64,000 nucleotides of DNA from Streptomyces sp. NBC_01353. Lineage in GTDB: Bacteria > Actinomycetota > Actinomycetes > Streptomycetales > Streptomycetaceae. Positions 1 to 7,934 of this stretch are shown here, piece by piece. The translations under genes were made by a program, and so were the position numbers. The notes beneath the pieces were generated by a model. The model did no database searches. It saw only the letters and a program-made list of their open reading frames with translations, and had not been told where the DNA came from. The DNA lies in assembly GCF_036237275.1 (NCBI RefSeq), contig NZ_CP108352.1, forward strand, positions 620,001 through 684,000. Direction: 5' to 3'. How positions within the stretch are numbered: position 1 is the stretch's first letter; each line of letters starts with the position of its first letter.

Positions 1-846
1 GGCGCCGACGTGGTCGCAGGTGGCGACGACGGCTTCGATGAAGGCCTCCATGTCGACGGCGGAGGCGAGGAAGGAGTCGCGGTCGCCGTCGATCTCCTCG
101 TAGTAGGCGTGCAGGGAGACGTGGTCGACGGCGTCGTAGGTCTCCGCGAGGACGGTGGCCTCCCAGGCGGCGAAGGTCTCCATGCCGCGATGCGAGCTGC
201 CGCACGCGACCAGTTCGAGGCCGGGGTCGATCCGGCGCAGGGCGCGGGCGGTCTCGGCGGCGAGCCGGCCGTACTCCTCGGCGGTCTTGTGGCCGGTCTG
301 CCACGTCCCGTCCATCTCGTTGCCCAGGCACCACAGCCGGATACCGAAGGGGTCCTTGTCTCCGTGGGCGATGCGCCGCTCGGACAGCTCGGTGCCGGAC
401 GGGTGGTTGGCGTACTCGAGGAGGTCCAGGGCCTCGGCGACACCGCGTGTGCCGAGGTTGACGGCCATCATGGGCTCGGCCTGCGGGCCTATCTTCCGCA
501 CGAAGGCGATGAACTCGCCGAGGCCGAAGCGGTTGGTCTCGGTGGAGCGCCAGGCGAGGTCGAGGCGGCGGGGCCGCTCGTCGACGGGGCCGATGCCGTC
601 CTCCCACCGGTAGCCGGAGACGAAGTTGCCGCCGGGGTAGCGGACGGCGGTGACGCCCAGTTCACGGACGAGCTCGAGGACGTCGGTGCGTAGTCCGTCG
701 GCGTCGGCGGTGGGGTGGCCGGGCTCGTGGATGCCGGTGTAGACGCAGCGGCCGAGGTGCTCGACGAACGAGCCGAAGAGCCGGGGATCGACGGGGCCCA
801 CGGTGAAGGCCGGGTCGAGGGTGAGTCGGGCGGCGGTACGGGACAT
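1..846 (-). CDS. alpha-L-arabinofuranosidase, GH51 (partial; C-terminal part beyond left edge)
   Basis: The reverse strand reads open from an ATG at 846 to the window edge (282 codons). The N-terminal TIM-barrel signature of GH51 is visible: LFGSFVEHLGRCVYTGI (about residues 23-39), VRYPGGNFVSGYRWEDG (68-84) and LWCLGNEMDG (171-180), where E177 is the expected acid/base glutamate. The nucleophile lies past the edge. No signal peptide is seen, so it probably acts inside the cell on imported arabinose-bearing oligosaccharides. An AAGGG ribosome site sits 7 nt before the ATG. It diverges from a secreted pectate lyase, which fits pectin or arabinan side-chain use. Family certain; exact substrate inferred. 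Confidence 0.9.
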   Translation of the reverse strand, partial: MSRTAARLTLDPAFTVGPVDPRLFGSFVEHLGRCVYTGIHEPGHPTADADGLRTDVLELVRELGVTAVRYPGGNFVSGYRWEDGIGPVDERPRRLDLAWRSTETNRFGLGEFIAFVRKIGPQAEPMMAVNLGTRGVAEALDLLEYANHPSGTELSERRIAHGDKDPFGIRLWCLGNEMDGTWQTGHKTAEEYGRLAAETARALRRIDPGLELVACGSSHRGMETFAAWEATVLAETYDAVDHVSLHAYYEEIDGDRDSFLASAVDMEAFIEAVVATCDHVGA

Positions 847-855
847 GCGGTTCCC

Positions 856-922
856 TTCGAACGGGGGCGGACGTCCACCGTCCCCGTTGTTCGAAATATC
901 GACCAACAGTCGTGACTTCGAA
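856..922. promoter_or_regulatory. divergent promoter region with three TTCGAA elements
   Basis: The region between the GH51 and pectate lyase genes carries TTCGAA at 856-861, 890-895 and 917-922. The first and third share a longer core, CTTCGAACGGG. The first overlaps the GH51 ribosome binding site. These resemble half-sites or short palindromes for a sugar-responsive repressor, but the regulator is not identified here. The rest of 923-1103 shows nothing I can name. Confidence 0.35.
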
Positions 923-1103
923 CGGGACGGTAGGTCGGGCGACTTGGCACGTCAAGAGAACGACCTTCACGGAAGGTGGTGGTCCACCACTCGCCCCACC
1001 GGCGCCGGCAGATCGGCGAAATGGGCGGCAACTTCCGTGGCCGTCGTGGCGACTACGGGTCGGAGCACCGACAGCCGGTGCTCGACGACGTAGGGAGACC
1101 AGG

Positions 1104-2678
1104 ATGAGACGACCAGTCGCGCGGCGCCTGTCCGCGGCGATGGCCACGATGGCCGTCGCGGCCGGGACCGGGGCGGTTCTGTTGATGCCCGAGGCCTCGG
1201 CGGCCACCGGTGGTGCCACCGGGTACGCGACACAGAACGGCGGGACCACGGGTGGAGCCGGTGGGCAGACGGTGCGTGCCACCACGGGGACCGCGATCCA
1301 CGCCGCCCTGTGCGGCCGGGCCAGCAGCAGTACCCCGATCACCATCGAGGTCGAGGGGACCATCAACCACGGCAACACCAGCAAGGTCTCGGGCGCCAGT
1401 TGCAACACCGCCGACGGCGTGATCGAGCTCAAGCAGATCAGCAACGTCACCATCGTCGGGGTCGGAGGGGGAGCTCTCTTCGACCAACTGGGCATCCACA
1501 TACGCGAGTCCAGCAACATCGTCATCCAGAACGTGACCGTCAAGAACGTCAAGAAGTCCGGCTCTCCCACGTCCAACGGTGGTGACGCCATCGGCATGGA
1601 GAGCGGCGTCCGCAACGTCTGGGTCGATCACGTCACCCTGGAGGCCTCGGGCGGGGAGTCGGAGGGTTTCGACGGGCTCTTCGACATGAAGGACAACACC
1701 CAGTACGTGACCCTGTCCTACAGCACCCTGCGCAACTCCGGCCGCGGTGGCCTCGTCGGGTCCAGTGAGAGCGACCTCTCGAACAGCTTCATCACGTACC
1801 ACCACAACCTGTACGAGAACATCGACTCCCGCGCGCCCCTGCTGCGGGGCGGCACGGCCCACATGTACAACAACCACTACGTGAGCCTCAACGAGTCCGG
1901 CATCAACTCCCGCGCCGGCGCCCGCGCCAAGGTGGACAACAACTACTTCGAGGACTCCAAGGACGTCCTGGGCACCTTCTACACCGACGCGGCCGGGTAC
2001 TGGCAGGTCAGCGGCAACATCTTCGACAACGTGACCTGGTCGAGCCCCGGCACCGACAACAACCCGGCCGGGCCGAACCCGCAGTCCAACACCACCGTCG
2101 CCATCCCGTACGCGTACCCCCTCGACGCCGCCTCCTGCGTACCGGCCGTCGTGAGCCAGACCGCCGGCGCCGGCAAGGGTCTGCGGGTGTCGGACGGCTC
2201 CTGCACGCCGCAGACGCCGACACCGACGCCGACGCCGACCAGCACCACGACGACCAGCCCGACAGCGACCCCGACCACCCCCACCCCGACGACGACGCCC
2301 ACTCAGCCCTCCGGCACCAACCTCAGCATCGGTGCAGGCTCCGACGGATCCAGCAAGGCGAGCGGAACGAGTTACGGCAACGTCCGCGACGGTGACATGA
2401 GCACGTACTGGTCGCCGGCCGGCTCGACCGGTGCGATCTCGATCAAGTGGGGATCCGCCGTCTCCGTATCGGCGATCACCATCCGGGAGGCGTCGGGCTC
2501 CGTGGGTGCCATCGGCTCCTGGCGGGTCGTCAACGGCGACACCGGTGCCGTCCTCGCCTCCGGCAGCGGGGCGGGCGCCATCAGCTTCCCCCGGACCTCG
2601 CTGAGCAAGGTCACCTTCGAGATCACCGGCTCGACCGGCACACCGACGGTCGCCGAGTTCGAGACCTACGCCGGGTAG
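1104..2678 (+). CDS. secreted pectate lyase, PL1, with C-terminal carbohydrate-binding-like domain
   Basis: 524 aa. The ATG at 1104 follows GGGAGACCAGG and begins a signal peptide (MRRPVARRL, then a hydrophobic stretch ending EASAA near residue 34); the reading frame is open further upstream but shows no better start. The parallel beta-helix of PL1 follows: WVDHVTLE, a GLVGSSES strand, and RAPLLRGGTAHMYNNHY, which carries the conserved arginine/histidine pattern. A Thr/Pro linker (about 370-405) leads to a roughly 115-residue beta-sandwich (NLSIGAGSDGSSKASG through EFETYAG) resembling discoidin/F5-8C-type modules. Predicted role: extracellular beta-elimination of polygalacturonate with anchoring to the polymer. 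Downstream hairpin at 2708-2735. Confidence 0.9.
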   Translation: MRRPVARRLSAAMATMAVAAGTGAVLLMPEASAATGGATGYATQNGGTTGGAGGQTVRATTGTAIHAALCGRASSSTPITIEVEGTINHGNTSKVSGASCNTADGVIELKQISNVTIVGVGGGALFDQLGIHIRESSNIVIQNVTVKNVKKSGSPTSNGGDAIGMESGVRNVWVDHVTLEASGGESEGFDGLFDMKDNTQYVTLSYSTLRNSGRGGLVGSSESDLSNSFITYHHNLYENIDSRAPLLRGGTAHMYNNHYVSLNESGINSRAGARAKVDNNYFEDSKDVLGTFYTDAAGYWQVSGNIFDNVTWSSPGTDNNPAGPNPQSNTTVAIPYAYPLDAASCVPAVVSQTAGAGKGLRVSDGSCTPQTPTPTPTPTSTTTTSPTATPTTPTPTTTPTQPSGTNLSIGAGSDGSSKASGTSYGNVRDGDMSTYWSPAGSTGAISIKWGSAVSVSAITIREASGSVGAIGSWRVVNGDTGAVLASGSGAGAISFPRTSLSKVTFEITGSTGTPTVAEFETYAG

Positions 2679-2707
2679 CGGGCGCGGTCCACGACCCCGG
2701 CATCGAT

Positions 2708-2735
2708 GGTCGGCCGCTCCGCCGGGCGGCCGACC
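2708..2735. terminator. hairpin between convergent pectate lyase and reductase genes
   Basis: GGTCGGCCG (2708-2716) pairs perfectly with CGGCCGACC (2727-2735) across a 10-nt loop. It lies 30 nt after the pectate lyase stop and could serve both convergent genes. There is no T-tract, as is common in Streptomyces. Confidence 0.6.
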
Positions 2736-2810
2736 GCCGCCGCCATCGCGATCCCCTTCGCCGATCGCTGGTCGCCGGTCGCCGGTGGGGGGCGCAGTCG
2801 TCCGTCGCCG

Positions 2811-3644
2811 TCAGCGGAACGCGGCCACGTTCTCCTCGACCCACCGGCTGAACGCCCTGGCCGGAGAGCCGGTGATGCGTCGCACCGTGTCGTGCACCGT
2901 CAGCAGAGCGTCGTTGACATCCCCGCCCGTCAGATCGAGCACAGCGGCCGCGGACTCGTCTCCCATGAACGCCGCAAGTCGGCGGTGTGCCTCCTCCCGG
3001 CCGATCTCGGCGAACGGCACCTTCCGCCCCAGGGCTGCCGCGACAGCCTCCACCTGCCGACGGGGCGTCACCCGTTCCGGACCGGTCAGGGCGTACGTCC
3101 GCCCTTGGTGGCCGGGCTCGGTCAGCGCCACCCGCGCCACCGAGGCGATGTCCGCCGGATGGATCGCGGGGAGCCCGGTGTCCGCGTACGGGACGCGGAC
3201 CGTCTCACCCTCGCGGATCGATGCCGCCCACCACAGGGCGTTCGAGGCGAACTGCGTCGGCCGCAGAATCGTCCAAGCCATGCCGCTGTCCTTCACCAGC
3301 CGCTCGACGGCCAGGTTCTCGGCGGCGGGGCCCAGATGAGGATGGGTCTCGACGGTGATGGACGACATGAGCACCACATGTGCAACGCCTGCCTGCTGGG
3401 CGACGTCGAGGATCTCGGCATCCGAGCCCAACCTCGACACGAGGAACAGCGAGCGCACCCCGTCCAGCGCGGGCTTCAGCGAAGCCGTCTCGGCGAAGTC
3501 GCCCTCATGCGCCTCGACTCCCTCGGGGAACGACGCCCGCGACCGGTCACGTGTGAGCCCCCGCAGTGGCCCGGCACCGTACGCGTGCAGCTCCTTCAGC
3601 AGAGCACTTCCTATGTTCCCGGTGGCTCCCGTCACGAGAATCAT
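2811..3644 (-). CDS. NAD(P)-binding NmrA-like/SDR-family oxidoreductase
   Basis: 277 aa from the ATG at 3644, preceded by AAGGGAGAAGG; a longer open frame upstream has no ribosome site. The Rossmann motif VTGATGNIGSALL is at the very N-terminus (about residues 4-16), followed by an extended-SDR/NmrA fold (LFLVSRLG, VVLMSSITVETHP, WTILRPTQFASNALWW, YALTGPERVTPRRQVEAVAAALG). These proteins are atypical SDRs such as NAD(P)H:quinone reductases or redox sensors. It has no obvious link to polysaccharide use. Substrate unknown. Confidence 0.85.
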   Translation of the reverse strand: MILVTGATGNIGSALLKELHAYGAGPLRGLTRDRSRASFPEGVEAHEGDFAETASLKPALDGVRSLFLVSRLGSDAEILDVAQQAGVAHVVLMSSITVETHPHLGPAAENLAVERLVKDSGMAWTILRPTQFASNALWWAASIREGETVRVPYADTGLPAIHPADIASVARVALTEPGHQGRTYALTGPERVTPRRQVEAVAAALGRKVPFAEIGREEAHRRLAAFMGDESAAAVLDLTGGDVNDALLTVHDTVRRITGSPARAFSRWVEENVAAFR

Positions 3645-3747
3645 GAGCGCCTTCTCCCTTCGTCGGTGATCAACTGGAGGAGACACTAGAAGCTCAATCG
3701 CACTTCAGGTCAAGGAGACAGCCCACGGAGCAACGGCAGCGAACGAG

Positions 3748-3761
3748 TCGAAGCGCTTCGA
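3748..3761. promoter_or_regulatory. LacI-family operator (perfect 14-bp palindrome)
   Basis: TCGAAGCGCTTCGA is a perfect palindrome lying 117 nt before the first LacI gene. The same core occurs at 3847-3860, 16078-16091 and 16257-16274, and in altered form at 26716-26729, always at promoters of this locus. Classical LacI-family operators are such GC-centred dyads, so this is a likely shared operator. Confidence 0.7.
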
Positions 3762-3846
3762 TCCCCATCTCCCCACTCTGGACACCCCCTGGCCGCCGGA
3801 GATACGGTCGACACTGATCACATCGGCCATCTCGGCGGAGAGATTC

Positions 3847-3860
3847 TCGAAGCGCTTCAC
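3847..3860. promoter_or_regulatory. second LacI-family operator, near the lacI start
   Basis: TCGAAGCGCTTCAC keeps the central 10-bp palindrome GAAGCGCTTC with a degenerate right flank. It ends 17 nt before the ATG of the regulator gene, a position suited to autoregulation. Confidence 0.65.
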
Positions 3861-3877
3861 CACGGACGGGAGAACGG

Positions 3878-4939
3878 ATGGTCACCCTCGCCCAGGTCGC
3901 CCGGCACGCCGGGGTGTCGGCCAGCACGGTGAGCTACGTCCTCAGCGGCAAGCGCTCGATCTCGACGGGCACCCGGCGCCGCGTCCTCGACAGCATCGAG
4001 CGTCTCGGCTACCACCCGCACGCCGGCGCCCGCGCCCTGGCCAGCAGCCGGTCGCGCATCATCGCCCTGATGGTGCCGTTGCGGACCGACATGTACGTCC
4101 CCGTGATGATGGAGATCGCCATCTCCGTCGCCACGACCGCCCGCGCCCACGGATACGACGTGCTGCTCCTGACCGGCGAGGAAGGGGTCGCGGCCGTACG
4201 GCGCGTCACGGGCAGCGGTCTCGCCGAGGCGTTGATCCTGATGGACGTCGAGCTCGAGGACGAGCGCCTCCCCCTGCTCCGTACCTGCGGGCAGCCCTCC
4301 GTGCTGGTCGGCCTCCCGGCCGATCCCACCGGACTCACCTGCGTCGACCTGGACTTCGCCGCGGGCGGCGCCCTGTGCGCCGAGCACCTCGCCGGCCTCG
4401 GCCATCGCGAGATCGCCGTCATCGGCGAGGCGCCCGGCGTCTACGAGCGGCACACCGGCTTCGCGGAGCGGACCCTCAGCGGACTGCGGGGCCGCGCGGA
4501 CCAGCTCGGTCTGCGCGTTCTCCACCGCCCCTGCGAGGGCAGCTACGAGGCGGTCCTCTCCACCCTCGGCCGCGTCTTCGACGAACGGCCGGACACCACC
4601 GCGCTCGTCGTGCAGAACGAAGCCGCGGTGGAGCCCCTCCTCGCCCTGCTGCGCCGCGACGGACGGGCAGTGCCGGAGGACGTCTCCGTCGTCGCGGTCT
4701 GCCCCGAGCAGGTCGCGGCGCAGGCCTCCGTACGTCTCACCTCGGTCGCCATCCCCGCGCAGGAGCTGGGACGGCAGGCGGTGGAGCGGCTCGTGGCGAA
4801 GCTCGGCGGTGGCGCCGAGGGCGACGACGATGTGGCACTCCTCGCGCCCGAGCTGACCGTGCGGGACAGCTCGGGCCCGGCGCCGACGAAAGCGCAGACG
4901 AAGGAGTCGGAGTCGGCGCGGTGGCTCAGCCGGCGCTGA
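3878..4939 (+). CDS. LacI-family transcriptional regulator (paralogue 1)
   Basis: 353 aa. The N-terminal LacI helix-turn-helix is clear (TLAQVARHAGVSASTVSYVL, with hinge helix ARALASSRS), followed by a periplasmic-binding-protein-like sensor domain (VPLRTDMYVPVMMEI, GYDVLLLTGEEG, VVQNEAAVEPLLALL). It aligns without obvious gaps to the regulator at 25616-26680, with an identical recognition helix. Two operator-like palindromes precede it. It faces the GH12 gene with a 14-nt overlap of the 3' ends. Likely represses the xyloglucan genes until an oligosaccharide or xylose-related ligand binds; the ligand is inferred only from context. Confidence 0.9.
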   Translation: MVTLAQVARHAGVSASTVSYVLSGKRSISTGTRRRVLDSIERLGYHPHAGARALASSRSRIIALMVPLRTDMYVPVMMEIAISVATTARAHGYDVLLLTGEEGVAAVRRVTGSGLAEALILMDVELEDERLPLLRTCGQPSVLVGLPADPTGLTCVDLDFAAGGALCAEHLAGLGHREIAVIGEAPGVYERHTGFAERTLSGLRGRADQLGLRVLHRPCEGSYEAVLSTLGRVFDERPDTTALVVQNEAAVEPLLALLRRDGRAVPEDVSVVAVCPEQVAAQASVRLTSVAIPAQELGRQAVERLVAKLGGGAEGDDDVALLAPELTVRDSSGPAPTKAQTKESESARWLSRR

Positions 4940-5657
4940 CGGTCAGGTTGTTCGCCCGGAAGTCGAGGCCGCCGGAGGAGGAGGTGATCTCGAAGCCGAA
5001 CTGCACGTCGCCGATCGTCTCGTCCCCCATCCACTGCTTGGTGTCCTTGATCCACTTGAGGATCGGGAGGATGTTCACCGTCCCCGCCGTGGAGTCCGAC
5101 GTCCGCAGGAACGAGAACACGTCGTGGGACGTGCCGTCGGCGTGCGGCACCTTCCCCTTGTACACGTCCCAGCTGTGGCCGCCCAGAGTGACGTTGCCCT
5201 GGTGGTCGCCGAGCGCGCCGACGGCGCCGTTGGCGTTGACCCAGAGCATGATCTCGTAGTCGTAGTCGGTGTCCCAGATGTCGTACGAGCTGTTGTACGC
5301 GCCCGCGGCGGGCACCGTCACGTCGTAGGTGCTGGTCAGCGTGGTGAAGGCACTGATGCGCCGGTTCACCGCCTTCTTGGCGTTGGGGTACGACTTGATG
5401 CCGCCGGTGTTCGGGTGGTTCGCCCAGACGCCCCAGTTCGTACCGGAGTTGGCCCAGGTGCACTGGGCGCCGGCGCCCGAGCCCCAGATGTTGTTGTAGA
5501 GCGTGTAGCCGCCCAGCGTGGTGTTGCCCCACTGGTCGCATGTGTTCCAGACGGCGGCCTCGGCGGGTGCGGCCGCCAGGCCGAGCGTCGCGCCGAAGGC
5601 GAGGACAGGGGCGAGCAGCGCGGTCCGCAGGCGGCCGAGAGTGGTGCGTCGTGCCAT
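4926..5657 (-). CDS. secreted GH12 endo-glucanase/xyloglucanase
   Basis: 243 aa with a Sec signal peptide (cleavage near APAEAA, residue 35). The mature GH12 jelly-roll begins WNTCDQWGNTTLGGYTLYNN. Catalytic residues are in place: nucleophile E135 in DYEIMLWVN and acid/base E223 in FGFEITSS. Unlike many Streptomyces GH12 enzymes it has no CBM2 or linker after the catalytic domain. GGAAGGACC precedes the ATG. It is the last gene of the minus-strand operon, 36 nt after the GH95 stop, so it probably attacks the beta-1,4-glucan backbone of xyloglucan outside the cell. Family certain; preference for xyloglucan over mixed-linkage glucan is inferred. Confidence 0.92.
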   Translation of the reverse strand: MARRTTLGRLRTALLAPVLAFGATLGLAAAPAEAAVWNTCDQWGNTTLGGYTLYNNIWGSGAGAQCTWANSGTNWGVWANHPNTGGIKSYPNAKKAVNRRISAFTTLTSTYDVTVPAAGAYNSSYDIWDTDYDYEIMLWVNANGAVGALGDHQGNVTLGGHSWDVYKGKVPHADGTSHDVFSFLRTSDSTAGTVNILPILKWIKDTKQWMGDETIGDVQFGFEITSSSGGLDFRANNLTVSAG

Positions 5658-5693
5658 GGTCGGTCCTTCCAGGGGTGGGGGGTCGGCCGCGTC

Positions 5694-7934
5694 TCACGGC
5701 GTGAGGACGCGGCTCTCGCCGGCGCGCAGATCGAGTGGGCGAGCGCCGGCGGGAGTCCTGAGGTCGATCGGTCCGGTACGGGTGGGACGGACGACGGCGG
5801 TGTACGTGTCCGGGCTCCAGGTGAGGTCGACAGTGGCGCCGAACCTCGTGCGGATGCCGAGCAGCCGGCCCGATGGGTACGCGTCGGGTGGCGCCGGCAG
5901 CAGCACGAGGCGGCCGGGAGTCGACTGCACGAGCATCTCGATCAGCAGCGCGGGCAGCGTGTGGGCGGCGTCGGCGTTGTAGACGTCGCGGTCCGGATAG
6001 TGCGTGCTCATGAGGGAGTCGTGGAAGTAGTCGCCCGTCAGGACCCGTCGGAGCGCCTCTGCCGCGCGGTCGGCGTCCCGCAGCCGCGCGGCGATCAGGG
6101 CCTGGTGCAGGTGTCCGTGAGCGGATTCGTTCTCGCTGCCGCGCAGTTCGAGCGCCCGAAGGGCCGCCTTCGCCAGGTCTGGCGTGTCGTACGGGTTGAT
6201 CTCCTCGTGCGGCCACACGGCGTACAGATGGCTGAGGTGGCGATGGTCGTAGCGGTCGTCGAGGCCGGGCCAGGCCCATTCGGCGAGCGCTCCGTCGGCG
6301 TTGATCCGGTACGGGGGCAGCCGGTCGGCGAGGGCGCGCCGCCGGTCGGCGTCGGCGGCGGCTTCGGTATCAGCGGCGGCACCGGCACCGTAGTCGGCCG
6401 CGGTCAGAAGGGCGTGGCGCGCCGCGGTGAGGTCCATGGTCGCGTTGATCGCTCCCCAGCCCCCGCCGACGGGCCGGTTCTCCGGTGAGTAGGAGGGGAC
6501 GACGACCAGCCGACCGTCGGGTCCGGTGCGGGTGAGGAAGTCCTCGTAGAACGCGGCCAGTTCGGCGAGGGCTGCGGCGGTCTCGGGATCGCGTGAGCCG
6601 TGCGTCTCGTCGTGGTCGACGAGCGGCTTCAGAAGCCAGTCGGCGCCCGCGGTCCACAGGTGGAGGGGGTACTCGCGGCTGAAGTGGTACGAGTGTCCCG
6701 AGACGCCATCGGTGTGGGCGGGCGCCACGATGCCTCGGGCGCCGAAGACGGCCCTGGCGTTGTCCCGCCAGTCGGCCAACTGGCCCTGGATCAGGCACGC
6801 ATGGGCCGCCGTCACCTCAGGAAGGTCGGCCGCGGCGGCAGAGGCCGTCTGCAGATTGAGGTTGGCGTCGTGGGTGAAGGCGCCGGACCAGGCGGTGTTC
6901 CAGTCGCCGGTCCACAGACCGGTGAGGCGGGGCGGCAGCATGCCGGAGGAGGACAGGAGGTGGTAGCGGCCGGCGGCGAAGAGCCGCTCCAGGAGGGCGG
7001 GGCTGCCGGTCCTGCGCAGGAGCGCGGAGCCGGACAGGGCGCGCTCGGCCGGGTCCGCGTCGAGGTCGAGCGTCACGCGCTCGTAGGCGGCGCGGTGTCG
7101 TTCGGTGTGGCGGGCGAGCAGACGCGCGTGGACCGCGTCGAGGTCGTCCGGCGAGGTCGGCTCCTCGGAGTCCCCGACCAGCAGTGTGCGCAGCGCTTCC
7201 GCCTCGGGGACCGTGTCCGGTTCGCCTTCATGGCGCCGTACCCGGGTCAGGATCAGAAGCCGCCGCGCGTCCTCGAAGTGGGCGCCCGCCGGGGAGAGGG
7301 AGGCCCGGCCGCCGGCGGCGACAGCGAGGGTGACGCCGGTGTACCCGAGAGTGTTGCCCGGGTAGCGGGCGCGCAGGGTGAGGAGGACGCCGCCCGGGGT
7401 GAGGACCGCGCTCCGGCCCACGGCGAGATCGTGGGGTGTGCCGGGAAGCCGGTGGTCCAGGGAGAGTTCGGCCGATCGGCCGGGGTCGGTGACGTACTGG
7501 ACGACGACGTCGTCGGCGCGGGAGACGAAGACCTCGCTGCGCGCCTTGCCCCGGGTCGCCGTCGCGACCCCGGTGGCGAAGTCGACGGATCGCCGGTAGC
7601 GGCCGTGGGTGTCGGCGGTCGCGCGGGCGAGGCGGGTCTGGAAGGCCGGGTGGAACGGGCGTACCCGGCGCAGCGGGCGTCCATCGGTGAAGCGTTCGGC
7701 CGCGGTGGTGTCGCCGGCGAGCAACCGGTCCTGGAGCCCCGCGAGTTCGGCGGCCAGGAGCGGCGGGCGGGTGTCCTCGTCCGGGTGGAGGGGGCGTACG
7801 AGGGTGTGATGGGTGACGATCACGCGGTCGTCGTCGGGATCGCCGAGGACCATGGCCCCGTGCCTGCCGTTGCCGGCCAGGAAGGCGTCCTCCCAGCGGG
7901 CGGCGCGGCTTCCCTCCCATGTCCCGTGGATCAC
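5694..7934 (-). CDS. GH95-like alpha-L-fucosidase/alpha-L-galactosidase
   Basis: 746 aa, starting at a GTG (7934) that overlaps the GH42 stop by 4 nt (GTGA). N-terminal GH95 signature WEDAFLAGNGRHGAMVLG; central LTGLWTGDWNTAWSG; VVPSYSPEN, which carries the glutamate expected as general acid; and DHRHLSHLYAVWPHEEI near residue 570. No signal peptide, so cytoplasmic. In characterised GH95 enzymes the asparagine pair lies in a segment like NxEMNYW; here that segment reads DANLNLQTAS, a marked divergence. In a xyloglucan locus the expected job is removing terminal alpha-1,2-fucose, or its galactose analogue, from imported oligosaccharides. Specificity is uncertain. Confidence 0.8.
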   Translation of the reverse strand: MIHGTWEGSRAARWEDAFLAGNGRHGAMVLGDPDDDRVIVTHHTLVRPLHPDEDTRPPLLAAELAGLQDRLLAGDTTAAERFTDGRPLRRVRPFHPAFQTRLARATADTHGRYRRSVDFATGVATATRGKARSEVFVSRADDVVVQYVTDPGRSAELSLDHRLPGTPHDLAVGRSAVLTPGGVLLTLRARYPGNTLGYTGVTLAVAAGGRASLSPAGAHFEDARRLLILTRVRRHEGEPDTVPEAEALRTLLVGDSEEPTSPDDLDAVHARLLARHTERHRAAYERVTLDLDADPAERALSGSALLRRTGSPALLERLFAAGRYHLLSSSGMLPPRLTGLWTGDWNTAWSGAFTHDANLNLQTASAAAADLPEVTAAHACLIQGQLADWRDNARAVFGARGIVAPAHTDGVSGHSYHFSREYPLHLWTAGADWLLKPLVDHDETHGSRDPETAAALAELAAFYEDFLTRTGPDGRLVVVPSYSPENRPVGGGWGAINATMDLTAARHALLTAADYGAGAAADTEAAADADRRRALADRLPPYRINADGALAEWAWPGLDDRYDHRHLSHLYAVWPHEEINPYDTPDLAKAALRALELRGSENESAHGHLHQALIAARLRDADRAAEALRRVLTGDYFHDSLMSTHYPDRDVYNADAAHTLPALLIEMLVQSTPGRLVLLPAPPDAYPSGRLLGIRTRFGATVDLTWSPDTYTAVVRPTRTGPIDLRTPAGARPLDLRAGESRVLTP

